The notes below the pieces were generated by a model. It was not told where the DNA came from and searched no databases. It saw nothing but the letters and a program-made list of their open reading frames with translations. Both the position numbers and the translations under genes were made by a program. Positions 12,697 through 23,274 of a stretch of 64,000 bases of DNA are shown piece by piece. The stretch is from Odiellus spinosus. Lineage: Eukaryota; Arthropoda; Arachnida; Opiliones; Phalangiidae. The stretch lies in the NCBI GenBank assembly GCA_963920705.1, contig OY987234.1, positions 22,525,794-22,589,793 of the forward strand. Reading direction: 5' to 3'. Numbering within the stretch: the first letter of the stretch is position 1; each line of letters starts with the position of its first letter.

Positions 12697-13003
12697 CAGT
12701 CTTGCCACAGGTCAGGGAATTTTTAGATATGTTTAAAAAGTCAGGGAATTTAAAGATCTTTCAAGAAGCCAGGAAATTGCAATCATTATCCGCGGAAAAG
12801 ATTCTCAGCTGACCGTTTCAGTTGTATAGATTAGAACAAAGATACGCCAGCAACAAAGTTTGGCGAACGCGATTATATAAACAATAAAAGGTTAAAAATT
12901 GGGTAGTATTAGCCGAAACGGTCAGGGAAAATCGTTGGAAAAGGTCAGGGAAAAACCTGTAAAAGTCTGGGAATTTGAATCTGAAAAAACTGTGGCAGCC
13001 CGG
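12697..13003 (+). mobile_element. gtcaggg transposon copy, nearly array-less
   Basis: The left end is slightly changed (CAGTCTTGCCACAGGTCAGG) and the right end is CTGTGGCAGCCCGG. Only about two gtcaggg units remain, followed by the unique tail (AAAGATCTTTCAAGAAGCC, AAAGATACGCCAGCAA) and GTCAGGGAAAAACCTG. This shows the element core without expansion. Confidence 0.88.
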
Positions 13004-13129
13004 TATTGAAAAAGAGCTCTAGTGTCAGACACTCGTGTAAACTAAGACTTCGAAGCTTTATTTGAGAAAATATTTCAAGGGGTATGTTTTAGTTCTGAAA
13101 CTTGCCGGCTTTACTGTCTTCAAAATAAA

Positions 13130-13905
13130 TTAAAAAACTTTAATTTTACTTAAATGGATTTTATTTTTAACTAAAATCCTTAAATTTATTTGATATTCGG
13201 AGATTATTTTTAATTTAAACCAAAAAAAAACTTTAATTTCAATGAAATAGCTTTAATTTTAAACCGAAAACCTGTTAAAGAGAAAGCCTTTTTTAGAGAA
13301 ATTTTATGTGTTTTTATCTTTAACTCTTTTTCGTTTTAAATTAAAGTTATTTTAATGGCTTTAATTTTAAACCGAAAACCAGTTAAAAACAAAAACGTAT
13401 TAAATTTATCTAAAATAACTTTACTTTTAATAAACATAACCCTTTAATTTTACTAATATATCTTCAATTTTAACTTAAAAGCATTTAAATCGCTTTAATT
13501 TGAAATTAAAAACATTTAAATAGCTTTAATTTTATACCAGAAAGCTTTATTAAACTAAATACCATTTAATTTACTTTAAATTACTTGAATTTTAAACCAA
13601 ATACCATTTTAATTTCCTTTAAATTACTCGAATTTTGAAACGGGAACCATTTAAATAGAATTTATTTTATACCATAAACCTTAAAACAAATACCATTTTA
13701 ATTTCATTTAAATTACATTAATTTTAAACCAAATACCATTTAATTTCACTTAAATAACTTCAATTTTTATCCAAAAACCATATAAATTTTTTAATTTATG
13801 TCAGATACCTTTAATTAACCAAATACCAATTTAATTTAAATCACGTGACTTTTAAACCAAAACATTTCACTGAAATAGCTTTAATTTTGAACTTTAAACC
13901 TTTTG
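13130..13905. repeat. Old diverged tandem repeat (about 30 bp)
   Basis: Repeated phrases such as TAGCTTTAATTTTAAACC and AAATACCATTTAATTT recur at roughly 30-60 bp spacing with many substitutions and gaps. The array is older than the other minisatellites here. Confidence 0.75.
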
Positions 13906-14814
13906 ATCCGAAGCAAATCAACCCGAAAAGGGAAAATTTAAAAAATATATTTAACAATATATATTTATTGAAACAGCTTTAATTGAATTTAAATAATTTT
14001 AAATGTTTACCCCCCAAAAAAAAGCAAATAAATTACGAAGAAAAATCTGAATATATAAATTATTCTTTTGCTTTTTTAAATGAACTGTTATTGAAAATTC
14101 TAGATCTTTAAAAAAAAACCCTATATATGTTTTGAAATATAATGCTTTTAACTCATTCAACTATTATCGGAGTTTTACAACTTTTTTTTTCTCTTTAATT
14201 TAATGTGTTTTTGTTTAAAGTACCGGTTCTTTGCCTCTACCCTTAAACCTAGCTTTAAACTCTCGTAACTAAATATTTCCTTTGAACTCGCGTCATTCTG
14301 AAAAATGTAACATTTTTCGAGAAAATTACTTTTTAAAAAAGTTTTTTTTTTTGTTGAAGTTGGCCCATATTTCTTTCCCAAACTTAAATTTTTATCATTT
14401 TTTTCTGAAAAGCGACAGATTTATTTGACTTCTATAAGATAAAGATATAAAACGCGTCAAAACAACTAAAACTTTGACGTTTGAAATAAAAAAAGAATTA
14501 TATACAATTTTAAATATTAAGAAAAAGTTAAATTTACCTGAAAATTTATATCACTCGAATTTGACGTCATCACTGAGATAAAATCCATTTTTATCTGCTT
14601 TTAATTATGGTACCGTATTATTATAACTATTATTGTTATTATTAAATTTAACAAAAATTAATATTTTAACAAATATTAGTTCATAAACTAGTTTTAATTT
14701 TAACCCGTGACATTATTAGTCTTCACGTCATTTAAATCGTCACTATTTAATTTTAAAATAATTAATTTATAATTTAATTATTAAAATTAATCCGCGTTAA
14801 AACCATTTTTTAAT
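13906..14814. other. Gene-free, very AT-rich stretch
   Basis: Long A and T runs; a 68-codon minus-strand frame at 14175-14381 is lysine- and phenylalanine-rich from homopolymers and is not supported as a gene. Confidence 0.5.
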
Positions 14815-15120
14815 ATTATTTTTGGCGGGAAATTGGCGCCCTTTTTATATTAATCCCCAATTTTAAATTAGAGATAAGGAATAGAATTTAGCGGGGCGCG
14901 CGCGCGATTGAACGCGCGGGTTTGAAATGAGAGCGCGTGCTGAAACGTCGTCCGCTTTACGTTCGCGCGCGACAAGAGGGAAGGAAATATACGCGTCACA
15001 GTCGCGCGCGCAGACATTGGAGAATGGCGGGAAAAAAAACCGCGAACTCTCTCTCTATCTCTATAAAGAGAAACCGCTCTCTATACTCTAAGCAAGAGAT
15101 ACAATAAATTTTTCGTGTCG
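14815..15120. promoter_or_regulatory. CpG-rich block with E2F-like motifs, candidate promoter
   Basis: Against an AT-rich background this block is dense in CG steps (GGCGCGCGCGCG near 14897, CGTTCGCGCGCG near 14961, GTCGCGCGCGCA near 15001). It contains TTTTTGGCGGGAAATTGGCG at 14819-14838 and ATGGCGGGAAAAA near 15024; TTTGGCGGGAAA is the classical E2F site. A TATAAAG lies near 15062, amid CTCTCTCTATCT. TTTTCCCGCCC follows near 15449. No transcript can be proven. It is the best promoter or CpG-island candidate in the window, of unknown direction. Confidence 0.4.
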
Positions 15121-16477
15121 GCCGATAGAATTCAAAATATCTAAAGAACAAATCTCTCGAAAATAATCAATTTTAAAGTGAAGGTGGCACATATTTTTCA
15201 CGAACTCCAAATGGAAATGGGAAACCACGTTTTAAATCAAAAATCTCACCCATACTTCATGTTCCCTTTAAAAAGCCGAGTATTCTTGATAAAGCGACCT
15301 CTGTCGACTTGAAGTAAAAGCTTTTTTTCTGTTCTATTTTGGGAAAACCCCCTGCCCACACTCTTTAATGTATATAAAGTCCTTAGCTCCAATCCTTGAT
15401 TTTGATTGAATTTTCCGGTGATCTAGGGAGAAACTTGTTTTTTCGCCTTTTCCCGCCCTTTTTCTCGATTCCCGCGGCAAATTGCACGTGATTATCATAA
15501 TTATTTCGAGAGAGAAAACAAGTATACGAAAAAATGTTAAAAATTAGCGAGACGAAATTAAATATTTTTGGAATCGTGTTTTTATATCCATCCCGTGATT
15601 ACAGATAACCTAAGCGATTAATTAAATTAATTAGCTTATTTTTACTTTCATAATTTGAGTATCATTATCAGTTGTCATGGTTACACTCTGATTAGCACTT
15701 AATTTATTTTAAATTGAAATAATTATCTATTTTATTGAATTTTGATGAGAAAATATTGATAATTCGAATTAACGTGCAATATTTCCAATATTGTTACAAA
15801 TAACTTGATCTAAATTAAGAATAATTAGCCATTTTAAATACTGGTTTCCTGTGGTTCCTTTAAGCCTGTTTTTCTAATGGTTTAGGCCTATTTTAACGAT
15901 AAGGAATAGGTAGAAAAATCCCTTTTTGTAGATCTGCATTCTTCCTTTGAAGATGATCTACTTATGACCCTGCTTTATATACTTCTGGTCAAAGAAATAA
16001 AGCAAATTATCAAACTGAGGCTTTATATTGTTGTAAAAGTCCAGTTACAACCTTGAATGCCAGTTTTCCTATTGGATTTTCGGTCTCTTTCAAGGTTTTA
16101 ATTGAAAACATATTTTTAACTAATTTTAGAATTTGATAAGGAAATCTGACTAATATTTTATATATTTAATGGATTCTTTAAGATCTGTTATTAAGTTTCA
16201 AACTTTCACAAAAGGAAATTGGACTTTTATAATTAATGTATTATAATTCTTTGAGACAATATCACTGTACGAAATAATTAAAAGCTTAGGTGAACTAATA
16301 CATAATGTTATTTCACATTGAAAAAAAGTAGTTCGTGCAAACTGATCTTGAATTAACACGAATGTAATATTAGTTAGAAAACATTTTAATGAACTTGTAA
16401 CACAGACTTAGAACATTATAATATTAATGATTATAATTTTCATTGAATATCAAAATCTACATTGATGCCTTATTTTT
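15121..16477. other. Non-coding stretch with a remnant of a TTAA-type element
   Basis: From about 15878 to 15955 the sequence TTTAGGCCTATTTTAACGAT ... GCATTCTTCCTTTGAAG matches the right arm of the TTAA elements at 24682 and 28763, diverged. GTGAAGGTGGCAC...TTCACGAACTCC near 15178 is a reversed copy of a motif near 10296. If the neighbouring exon candidates are real, this could be intron or 5' flank. Confidence 0.45.
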
Positions 16478-16584
16478 TTATTTCATTTCAGATGCGTCAT
16501 CATCTTTTGCCCAATTAAAGGCATCGTAGAACGTCTCTGAAGGGTCACGTTTGACCACTGGAGCAGCGAGAGGCCAATCAACGT
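16478..16584 (-). other. Candidate 3'-terminal coding exon
   Basis: Read on the minus strand, an acceptor-like aactttttccag (ending at 16585) precedes 34 open codons and a TAA at 16478-16480. The frame reads in parts VDWPLAAPVVKRDPS, ETFYDAFNWAKDDDA, SEMK. Composition is protein-like, with an acidic cluster near the end, and local GC is higher than the surroundings. An AATAAA overlaps the stop. I do not recognise the protein. No upstream exon was identified, and an open run of this length can occur by chance, so this remains a candidate that competes with the plus-strand reading of the same interval. Confidence 0.25.
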
Positions 16585-16830
16585 CTGGAAAAAGTTTAAT
16601 TTGCGGTGTTGATACGAAATGATCGCGGGAACTCAGTCAGTACTTAGGTCAAAAAGTACCAGCAAAAGTTATCCCAAACGCGTAGTGCCATAAAGTCGAA
16701 ATTTAATTGGCCCAACAAAGTTGTCGCGTTCGCGAAGTTACGTGATTTTATTTTTTACGCGATGATCTGAACTTATCTAATGGACCATAAGTGCTACGAG
16801 AGATACACCAACTTCGAGACATCGAAATCT
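16491..16830 (+). other. Candidate 5' exon ending at a strong donor
   Basis: On the plus strand TTTTTTTATTTCATTTCAG is a good acceptor, and GTAAGTAAAA at 16831 is a consensus donor. Between them all frames are closed until ATG at 16780, from which 17 codons (MDHKCYERYTNFETSKS) run in phase to the donor. This would be a mostly untranslated exon with the first codons of a protein, downstream of the CpG block at 14.8-15.1 kb. No matching next exon was found: splicing to the acceptor at 17503 hits a stop after three codons. It overlaps the minus-strand candidate, and both are unlikely to be real. Confidence 0.22.
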
Positions 16831-16927
16831 GTAAGTAAAAACCATAATTTTTTATCCTATCCACTATATTTTACAATTTTACGCTAAGCCTAATTTAGGC
16901 CTACTTCAATTTGAAGTAAAAGTTTAG

Positions 16928-17075
16928 AGCGCGTGATTTTTGGCGCGAGCGTTGCGTATTGGTTATACATTCTAAAGAAGTGTGCGCGTGCTTTTTGGCG
17001 CGAGCGTTGCCAATTGGTTATACATTTTAAAGAAGTGGCGCGTGCTCTTAGGTTTGATGGCAGTTGGTTATTGAA
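16928..17075 (+). repeat. Tandem repeat (about 55 bp) with E2F-like and CCAAT motifs
   Basis: Two full units and one partial unit. Each full unit holds GCGCGTG, TTTTTGGCGCGAGCGTTG, then ATTGGTTATACAT and TAAAGAAGTG. TTTTTGGCGCG fits the E2F consensus and ATTGG is an inverted CCAAT box. The third unit keeps GCGCGTGCTCTTAGG and GTTGGTTAT. A regulatory role is inference from motif content. Confidence 0.6.
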
Positions 17076-17469
17076 TAGCTTTGAAAAGATATAAAAAGTT
17101 TAACTCGGTTAAGATTTGTTTTAATAGACCCTAAAATAAATAAAACGAGCTGAAAATCCACGCCCCTAGGCAAGCAATATTTAAGAAGGGGGTGTAGAAC
17201 GGGGCATAAAATCGCTACTACAGCCATCTATCGTGGTAAAAACTTATTAATAACCTTTTTTTTCGGTCATTCTTAAAAATAAATTAGGCTTGGGAAAATT
17301 AAGTAATTGATGTATTAAAATTTCTAATTAACCGCGATAAATATTAAATAAACAATTTAATATTTAAGCGTGGGTAAAACCTAGTGGCGAGCTTCAGCAG
17401 CTCAAAAATCATCCACTGTGACTTGTCTGCACCTACAAGGCCGCGTTAACTCCCTCGGAGGTATAGAGC

Positions 17470-17673
17470 GTGGTGACAATTCAAGGTGGTTTTCTCTCTA
17501 CAGGCGCTAAGATAAAATTGAGTGATTTACGGCGGCGCATTCACGTGACCAAACTCAGCCAATCGGGATCGGCCATATATTGCCTCTTCCCAGCAAGCTC
17601 TTGGGCAAGAGTGAAAGTCGTTGGAAAATTCGAACGATTTTATTTTAGGGTCTATTTGAGGGGTAAATATTGA
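17470..17673 (+). other. Exon-like open segment with promoter-like motifs
   Basis: GC-richer than its flanks. GGTTTTCTCTCTACAG ending at 17503 is an excellent acceptor; the frame beyond it stays open (KIKLSDLRRRIHVTKLS, then ..LFPASSWARVKVVGKFER) to a weak donor GGGTAAATA near 17664. The same stretch holds CACGTGACC, AGCCAATCGG and CATATATT, which read as E-box, CCAAT and TATA-like elements. Exon and promoter are alternative readings. No protein family recognised. Confidence 0.18.
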
Positions 17674-18240
17674 TATTTAGAACTAACATATATTTAGGGA
17701 TTTCTTTTGAATAATCTCGTCTAATTAATAAATCAATAATTAGCTATTTTTAAAACAATTCCTTTTCGTTTTAAATATAATTTAATCCGAATTAATCCCA
17801 CAAATTAAGTATTTAGTTTAATATTCCGTTTATTATATAACGTTATTATATAATGATAGTCGGCATTGAACAAATGCCATAATTATACTTAACCCTCGTA
17901 CAAAAATATTTTGAACGATGGTACGTGATTCTTATTTCAATTTTATTTCGGCGTAATCACCGTATCATTTTCAATTAGATCTTAACTCCCGGATTTTAAT
18001 TTTACATTAGCGGATCGTTTGATAATTTTAAATGAAACATTAAAAAAGGGGGATTATAAATACATTAATTAGATTAAACAAAATTAGTTTTTTTTCGTTC
18101 ATCATTATCACTATTAAGGAACGTTTAAAATTTTAAATTAAATTAATTTAATAGTATTTTATTTTGAAATGAAAGTTAGGTTAAACCTAGGAGTATCTTT
18201 GATAGATAGAGATGAATAACAAAACCAGGCGTTTAAAGAA
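17674..18240. other. Gene-free AT-rich stretch
   Basis: No gene, array or strong inverted repeat seen. Confidence 0.5.
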
Positions 18241-18350
18241 GTCCTCTAACGGCAAATAATTCGGGAAAAAGTAGTAAATAAACAAAACTTGAGTTTCTGC
18301 TGGTTTTGTTAGTTCTATTTTTGCCAGGCTACTATTTGCCATTAGAGGAC
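18241..18350. mobile_element. Small inverted-repeat element (110 bp)
   Basis: Arms GTCCTCTAACGGCAAATA and TATTTGCCATTAGAGGAC are complementary at 17 of 18 positions. The flanks add a weak AAAGAA / TCTTT extension. The interior holds TAAACAAAACTTG and TGGTTTTGTTAG, also partly complementary. No clear target-site duplication. Probably a MITE of unknown family. Confidence 0.6.
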
Positions 18351-18589
18351 TCTTTCTAACAACAAGTTTTGTTATTTATGGATAAATATAAGTATATTAT
18401 TCATTTTTCTAGGTTTAATTAGTCTTATTGAATGTTTAACCATACTGTTTAAATATTTGATTCTCTATCGTATATATTTTCATCCGTTTTTATTCTGATC
18501 TCAGAGGTCAAACCGTTTCAGAATAATTATAATTGCTATAAAAGTCATACAAACGTATACATTTTCATTGAAAATTAATTAGTTCATGT

Positions 18590-18932
18590 CAGAAGCCGAT
18601 GAAACCCTCCTTTGAAGTCTATTACTCCCGGGTCTTGTCTACCCCTCTCTGTATGGGTTATTCTCAAAAGGCGCGATTCGTACGCCTCCTAACGGTAGAT
18701 GTTTTCGGAGCGGGAGTTCGTCGAGCGAATATCTCTAGCAGCCTCGGAGTTCGTCCAAAAAACGTCGTCGTTTGTGGAGAGAGAGAATTTCCAATTTTCC
18801 GTAGACAGGGGGGGGGGGGGTGAAGTAGGACCCCTTCTAACTCGTAAAATTGTGAATTTTACCCGTACAGAGAGGAGCGCTATATGGAACATTGGAGTAG
18901 TAGACTTCAAAGGAGGGTTTCATCGGCTTCTG
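18590..18932 (+). mobile_element. MITE family A, copy 1
   Basis: Bounded by CAGAAGCCGATGAAACCCTC and its complement, with inverted ends of about 32 bp, then an internal inverted CCTCTCTGTATGGGT. The 7-bp flanks TTCATGT are identical (18583-18589, 18933-18939). A run of 11 G lies in the interior where other copies have 6-8. Open frames of 74-95 codons on both strands are by-products of its composition and recur in every copy. Non-autonomous; its transposase is not in the window. Confidence 0.96.
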
Positions 18933-19020
18933 TTCATGTTTACAACTATTTACCATTTTTTTCTATTGATTCAGCCAATGATATAGTCGCAATTCCCCAT
19001 AGATAAACTTTCAAAATGAT

Positions 19021-19202
19021 GTACGTGTACATGATCGAAAAAGGGGGCTATTTGATCGAAGCCCAAAGGGTCCATTTAATCGACCACAAAATGTGATCCA
19101 CAAAATTTAAAAATAATAATTAAGGGTGGTTTGATCTTAATAAACATTTTTCCGGATCAACTGATACGTCGATCAAATAATTTTTCGATCAGAGGTCCGT
19201 AC
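19021..19202. mobile_element. Imperfect inverted-repeat element with GATCGAAAAA arms
   Basis: The ends GTACGTGTACATGATCGAAA and the complement of TTTTTCGATCAGAGGTCCGT share about 16 positions. A second internal pair TTTGATCG / CGATCAAA lies inside. No flank duplication was found. Tentative MITE, followed by dispersed motif copy at 19252-19313. Confidence 0.4.
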
Positions 19203-20004
19203 TAGCCCAAAACTCCACCCACGACGGGCTACTTCCAATTTAACGCGACTATCGAAGGCATACGCGGAATAATACACAATGTTAATGGTCATAGAAATAA
19301 AAGTAGTTTTCGATAACTTCTATTGATATCAAAATCTGTTAGTGATGGGTAATCAGAATAAGTTTGAACAAAGCAATACCCTGCCTTTTATCATCGTTTG
19401 GTTTTTTAAAGAGAGTATGAAGTATATTAAAACGAAAAATGGGAAATTTGTTTACCTAACTCTAAAATGGGGATACCTAATCATTTTCAAGTATACATAA
19501 TGGGTTGCCTAATCGCGTAATTAGTGTACAGATTTTACGGTAGTGATTAACGCCTCGCTTGTTTACGTAATAAAATATAGGGAATTTCAATACTTCATCC
19601 TCCCTTTAGTTTAAAAATAAAAGAGAAGTTATCCTTGAAAGTGTTGAAGTTTCAAACCGATTTTAACTATAATCTCGTCCATGAGCAGTTTTCAGAACTA
19701 CTTTTAATTCTAAAGAAATTTAACACGGTGTATTTATTCGCCCCAGCTGTTGATAGTTTGCAAAGTTATTCGTGAAAATGATGGGTGTATTGTAAAAGGG
19801 GCGCTAGCAATTTATCATTCTTTACAATCGTACCCGTCAAATCGATTCTCAAGTTTTTTTCTTCTGCTATATATTGGGAGGGTTGCGTTTTCAAATAAAA
19901 ATTCTTATAGCAAATACTGACCGATAGAAATATTTTTTTATATCTATACCTACCTATATAATACTGCTGGGAATGATTGTTCGACTTCTCAGACAATTTC
20001 ACTA
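19203..20004. other. Gene-free stretch with dispersed motif and a TTAA-element end
   Basis: The 60-bp dispersed motif (ATACGCGGAATAATACACAA ... AAAAGTAGTT) lies at 19252-19313. TTCATCCTCCCTTTAG near 19596 resembles the right end of TTAA-type elements. An 83-codon minus-strand frame (19766-20017) has no recognisable domain. Confidence 0.45.
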
Positions 20005-20786
20005 AAGCCTCGTTCATACATAGGCCTAAATGCGTTTCGTTGCGGTTCGATTTCTATAACTGGTTATGAAACCAACGTGAGAAATCAGTTCGTGTTGGTT
20101 CGGGAAGCAGCTTGGCCAAGTCGCTTCGGTTCAATCCGCTTTGAAAATAACGAGGCGGGGAGACAAATTTGCTGATAAATCTTAAAATAACGCGATTAAA
20201 ATTATACTTTCTGTCAAAAATTATTAACCAACGATTTACAAACACGATTTACTAATTAGTTTGAACAGAAGCCGATGAAACCCTCCTTTGAAGTCTACAA
20301 CTCCAATGTTCCATATAGCGCTCCTCTCTGTATGGGTAAAATTCCCAATTTTACGAGTTAGAAGGGGTCCTACTTCATCCCCCCTGTCTACGAAAAATTG
20401 GAAATTCTCTCTCTCCACAAACGACGACGTTTTTTGGACGAACTCCGAGGCTGCTAGAGATATTCGCTCAACGAACTCCCGCTCCGAAAACATCTACCGT
20501 TAGGAGGCGTACGAATCGCGCCTTTTGAGAATTACCCATACAGAGAAGGGTAGACAAGACCAGGGAGTAATAGACTTCAAAGGAGGGTTTCATCGGCTTC
20601 TGGTTTGAGATAACTATTTAAAAATTTTAAATTCTGGGCATTTTTTAAAACGACGCTAAGCCTTGGCTTAGGTCGAACCGGGGCGAACGGCCGCGAACCG
20701 TCTTGTCAGCGTGTGAACCAGGGAAAATGGAAAACGCTTCGAACTGGTTTTGGAACCGATTTTGCCTTCAAGTGTGAACGAGGCTT
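20005..20786. mobile_element. Host inverted-repeat element interrupted by MITE A copy 2
   Basis: Outer ends AAGCCTCGTTCATAC and GTGTGAACGAGGCTT are complementary over about 15 bp with one mismatch. Subtracting the nested MITE and its duplication leaves about 438 bp. Both halves are unusually rich in GGTTCG and AACCG words. Target duplication is unclear. A similar theme (CGTTCACGC ... GTGTGAACG) occurs in the 111-bp element at 58357. Confidence 0.55.
20266..20602 (-). mobile_element. MITE family A, copy 2 (nested)
   Basis: Complete copy in the opposite orientation to copy 1, ends CAGAAGCC / GGCTTCTG. Flanking 7-mers are GTTTGAA (20259-20265) and GTTTGAG (20603-20609), six of seven matching. 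It splits the element spanning 20005-20786, so it is the younger of the two. Confidence 0.95.
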
Positions 20787-21149
20787 AAGAAAAGTCTGTC
20801 AGGAACTGATGGATAAACCTCTTACTTCTCTCGGAGGTCGATCATCTTTGGTAACAACCGGTTGTAATGAAAGAAATTAACCATTTCATCGACTAGTCTT
20901 AGAAGTAAATACGCCCTTCTTATGGAATCAAAAGGTTATAGCTCAAAAACTTACTCGAACCCTTCTCGTACAAGAATGAATTATTTAAGCCTCGTTATAA
21001 GTATTTAATATTTTCTCATAAGTATGACAGTATAAGGACAATCGTCTCATTTCGTTCGTCTTGAAGTCGATTTAAACCGTTTTTCTAAATCCATTTCTCG
21101 TACCTGCTTCGGGAACCAATTTCAATTTACGTTTAACAAAAGTTAATTT
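20787..21149. other. Gene-free spacer
   Basis: No gene or repeat recognised between the nested element and the 30-bp array. Confidence 0.5.
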
Positions 21150-21530
21150 AAAAAAGGTTACTAAAAGTTGCAATTTTTTGGTAATTTGGTTACTAAAAGT
21201 TGCAATTTTTTTTTTTTGTAATTTGGTTACTAAAAGTTGCAATTTTTTGTAATTTGGTTACTAAAAGTTGCAATTTTTTTTTTTGTAATTTGGTTACTAA
21301 AAGTTGCAATTTTTTGTAATTTGGTTACTAAAAGTTGCAATTTTTGTAATTTGGTTACTAAAAGTTGCAATTTTTGTAATTTGGTTACTAAAAGTTGCAA
21401 TTTTTGTAATTTGGTTACTAAAAGTTGCTTCTTATGTAATTTGATTACCAAAAGTTGCTTCTTATGTAATTTGATTACCAAAAGTTACTAGTTTTCAAAT
21501 TTGGTTACTAAAAGTTAGTATTTTCATAAA
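21150..21530 (+). repeat. 30-31-bp minisatellite (about 12 units)
   Basis: The unit is GTAATTTGGTTACTAAAAGT plus TGCAATTTTT, with T-tract length varying from 5 to 11 between units. Later units change to TTGCTTCTTATGTAATTTGA. Open frames on both strands arise from the period and are not genes. Confidence 0.95.
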
Positions 21531-22533
21531 TTAGGAAAGTTAATTTATAAAATTTGCGCAAAACGGATAATTTTTAGTTCATTTTAGTTTATTTTTGGTA
21601 GTTGATTACTAAGACCTTTGAGTACTATTTTGTCATACTTACGAAAATTATCTTACTTATGATATAAGGTTAATATTTTGTCTCCATCGAAAAATAGTCT
21701 GCGGATCAATATTTTGTTGTTAAAACTGCTAGCTCTTGAAGAAACTTTAGATTTATCTGAAATTTGTCCTCGTTTAAAGTTTGACCAAAAATTCCTTAGT
21801 TTATCCTTCACAAAGTTCGCGGTTTTATCCCTATTGGTCAATCAGAACTCTCGTTATGTTAGCTCTCTAACAACCGATGGTTTTTCGAGAAACTTTGGTC
21901 CTTTATATAGACATAATTCCTCGCGAATTGACATTATAGCCTGGAATCGAAGCCGAACCCGAGTTTGACCTAGACCACTAGCGTTATATCGTGGCTTGGA
22001 AAGTATAGAAAAAGTCGAAACTAAAAGTAAACGACCGGAATCTTGCCTTTTTTGCCTTTCCTCGTACCATTCTTATCTTCTCTCTCAATCGTCTGTCTTC
22101 TTTTTATTTCTTTTCGGTTGTCTGATCTACTGAAAAATAACTGCCCAACTTTTTTTTACGTTCAATAGTGAAAGGAGGAAATGGCGGGAAAAAGCTTCCT
22201 CGGATAGAATAGTAATCGACCAACTCTATCGAGCCAAAGAAATCACAATCCTCCCTTTCTTTATGATTATTTTTCTTGTTGAAAGGGATACTAGGTTCGG
22301 GAAACAAAATATAGATTTCGATTGTTAAAATATGCCTAAAAATATTCGATCAAAATTAGGCCATCTCGGGTATAAATCCCGTTAAAATTATATATTTTAC
22401 ATAAATTCATTTTCAATATTTAAATTCGCTTTAAAATAACTCGTTTCCATCAAAATTAAAACTTATTTCCAGCCCTATTGTATTTCGGGGTCACGCGCCG
22501 TGGCTGCGCGCGCCGCCACAGCTCGCCAAAACC
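21531..22533. other. Gene-free stretch, GC-richer at its end
   Basis: A 96-codon frame at 21678-21968 and a 67-codon minus frame near 22104-22307 show no domains. GCGGGAAAAAG near 22179 is another E2F-like word. From 22488 base composition shifts to CG-rich (GTCACGCGCCGTGG, GCGCGCGCCGCC), next to the GC-rich hairpin. Confidence 0.45.
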
Positions 22534-22604
22534 CATAGCCTCCTCGATCACGCGCTTCGGCTATAGCGCGAGCGCAGCCGAAGCGCGTGATCGAGGAGGC
22601 TATG
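22534..22604. mobile_element. 71-bp perfect hairpin element with 7-bp target duplication
   Basis: Arms at 22534-22562 and 22576-22604 are perfect complements over 29 bp (start CATAGCCTCCTCGATCACGC, end GAGGAGGCTATG) around a 13-nt loop. The 7-bp flanks CAAAACC are identical (22527-22533 and 22605-22611). Ends are CA...TG as in MITE families A-C. It is GC-rich, unlike its surroundings. Best read as a very short MITE; the stem could also extrude as a cruciform. Confidence 0.88.
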
Positions 22605-22611
22605 CAAAACC

Positions 22612-23274
22612 TAAGCCTATTTTGACTGATTTCAAAAACGAGTTAAGCCTAACGGCCGCGGCTCCGCTCGTCTCGTCCAAAAATGTTTACAATTTCGCGA
22701 TTTTTAAGTGCCCAACGATTGTTTTTAGTGTTAAAATTAATCACTAAACGGTAAATTAGTCAGTGTAGGTGTAGTTCTGGATTATTCCACCGTTCTTATT
22801 AGTTTAAAATTCCAATGCCGGCGTACTCTACGGGTGATTATAGCTATTCGTAATTTCGAGGGATTTAAGGATTCGTGTAAGGTAAATCAATTATCATCTT
22901 TAATTAAGATCAGTTCTATTTATTATTATTATTTTTTAAATACATTTTGACAGTCAAATTTTTCTCCGATATTTTAAGCATCCCTTTAAACCACGACTCG
23001 TTGAACGAATGATATAAAATAGCTAGCGTATAAGTACAACCAATAGAGTTAATAGCGAGGAGAAAAAAAGAGGGTTTTTGGGGTCAACCGTGTTGGCTAT
23101 TAATTAGTTTCGCCAATATAAACCAATATAAATAAACTACTTTGTCGAAAGAGGGGTCGATCACTCCACGTAACTGATGACGTAGTCGGTTGTACCGATT
23201 TAACGAAATTAAAGTAAGGCTCTCATTGAATTTTCGAGTGATCCAAAAAGAATATATTAACGTATTCTGATATC
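22612..23274. other. Gene-free spacer
   Basis: Begins CG-rich (AACGGCCGCGGCTCCGCTCG near 22650), then AT-rich. No supported gene. Confidence 0.45.

Noticed and set aside
18599-18986. Recurrent 70-112-codon frames (FSEREFVERISLAASEF...) at seven loci
   Set aside because: They lie inside MITE A, occur on both strands of the same DNA, and lack transposase motifs; the element is non-autonomous.
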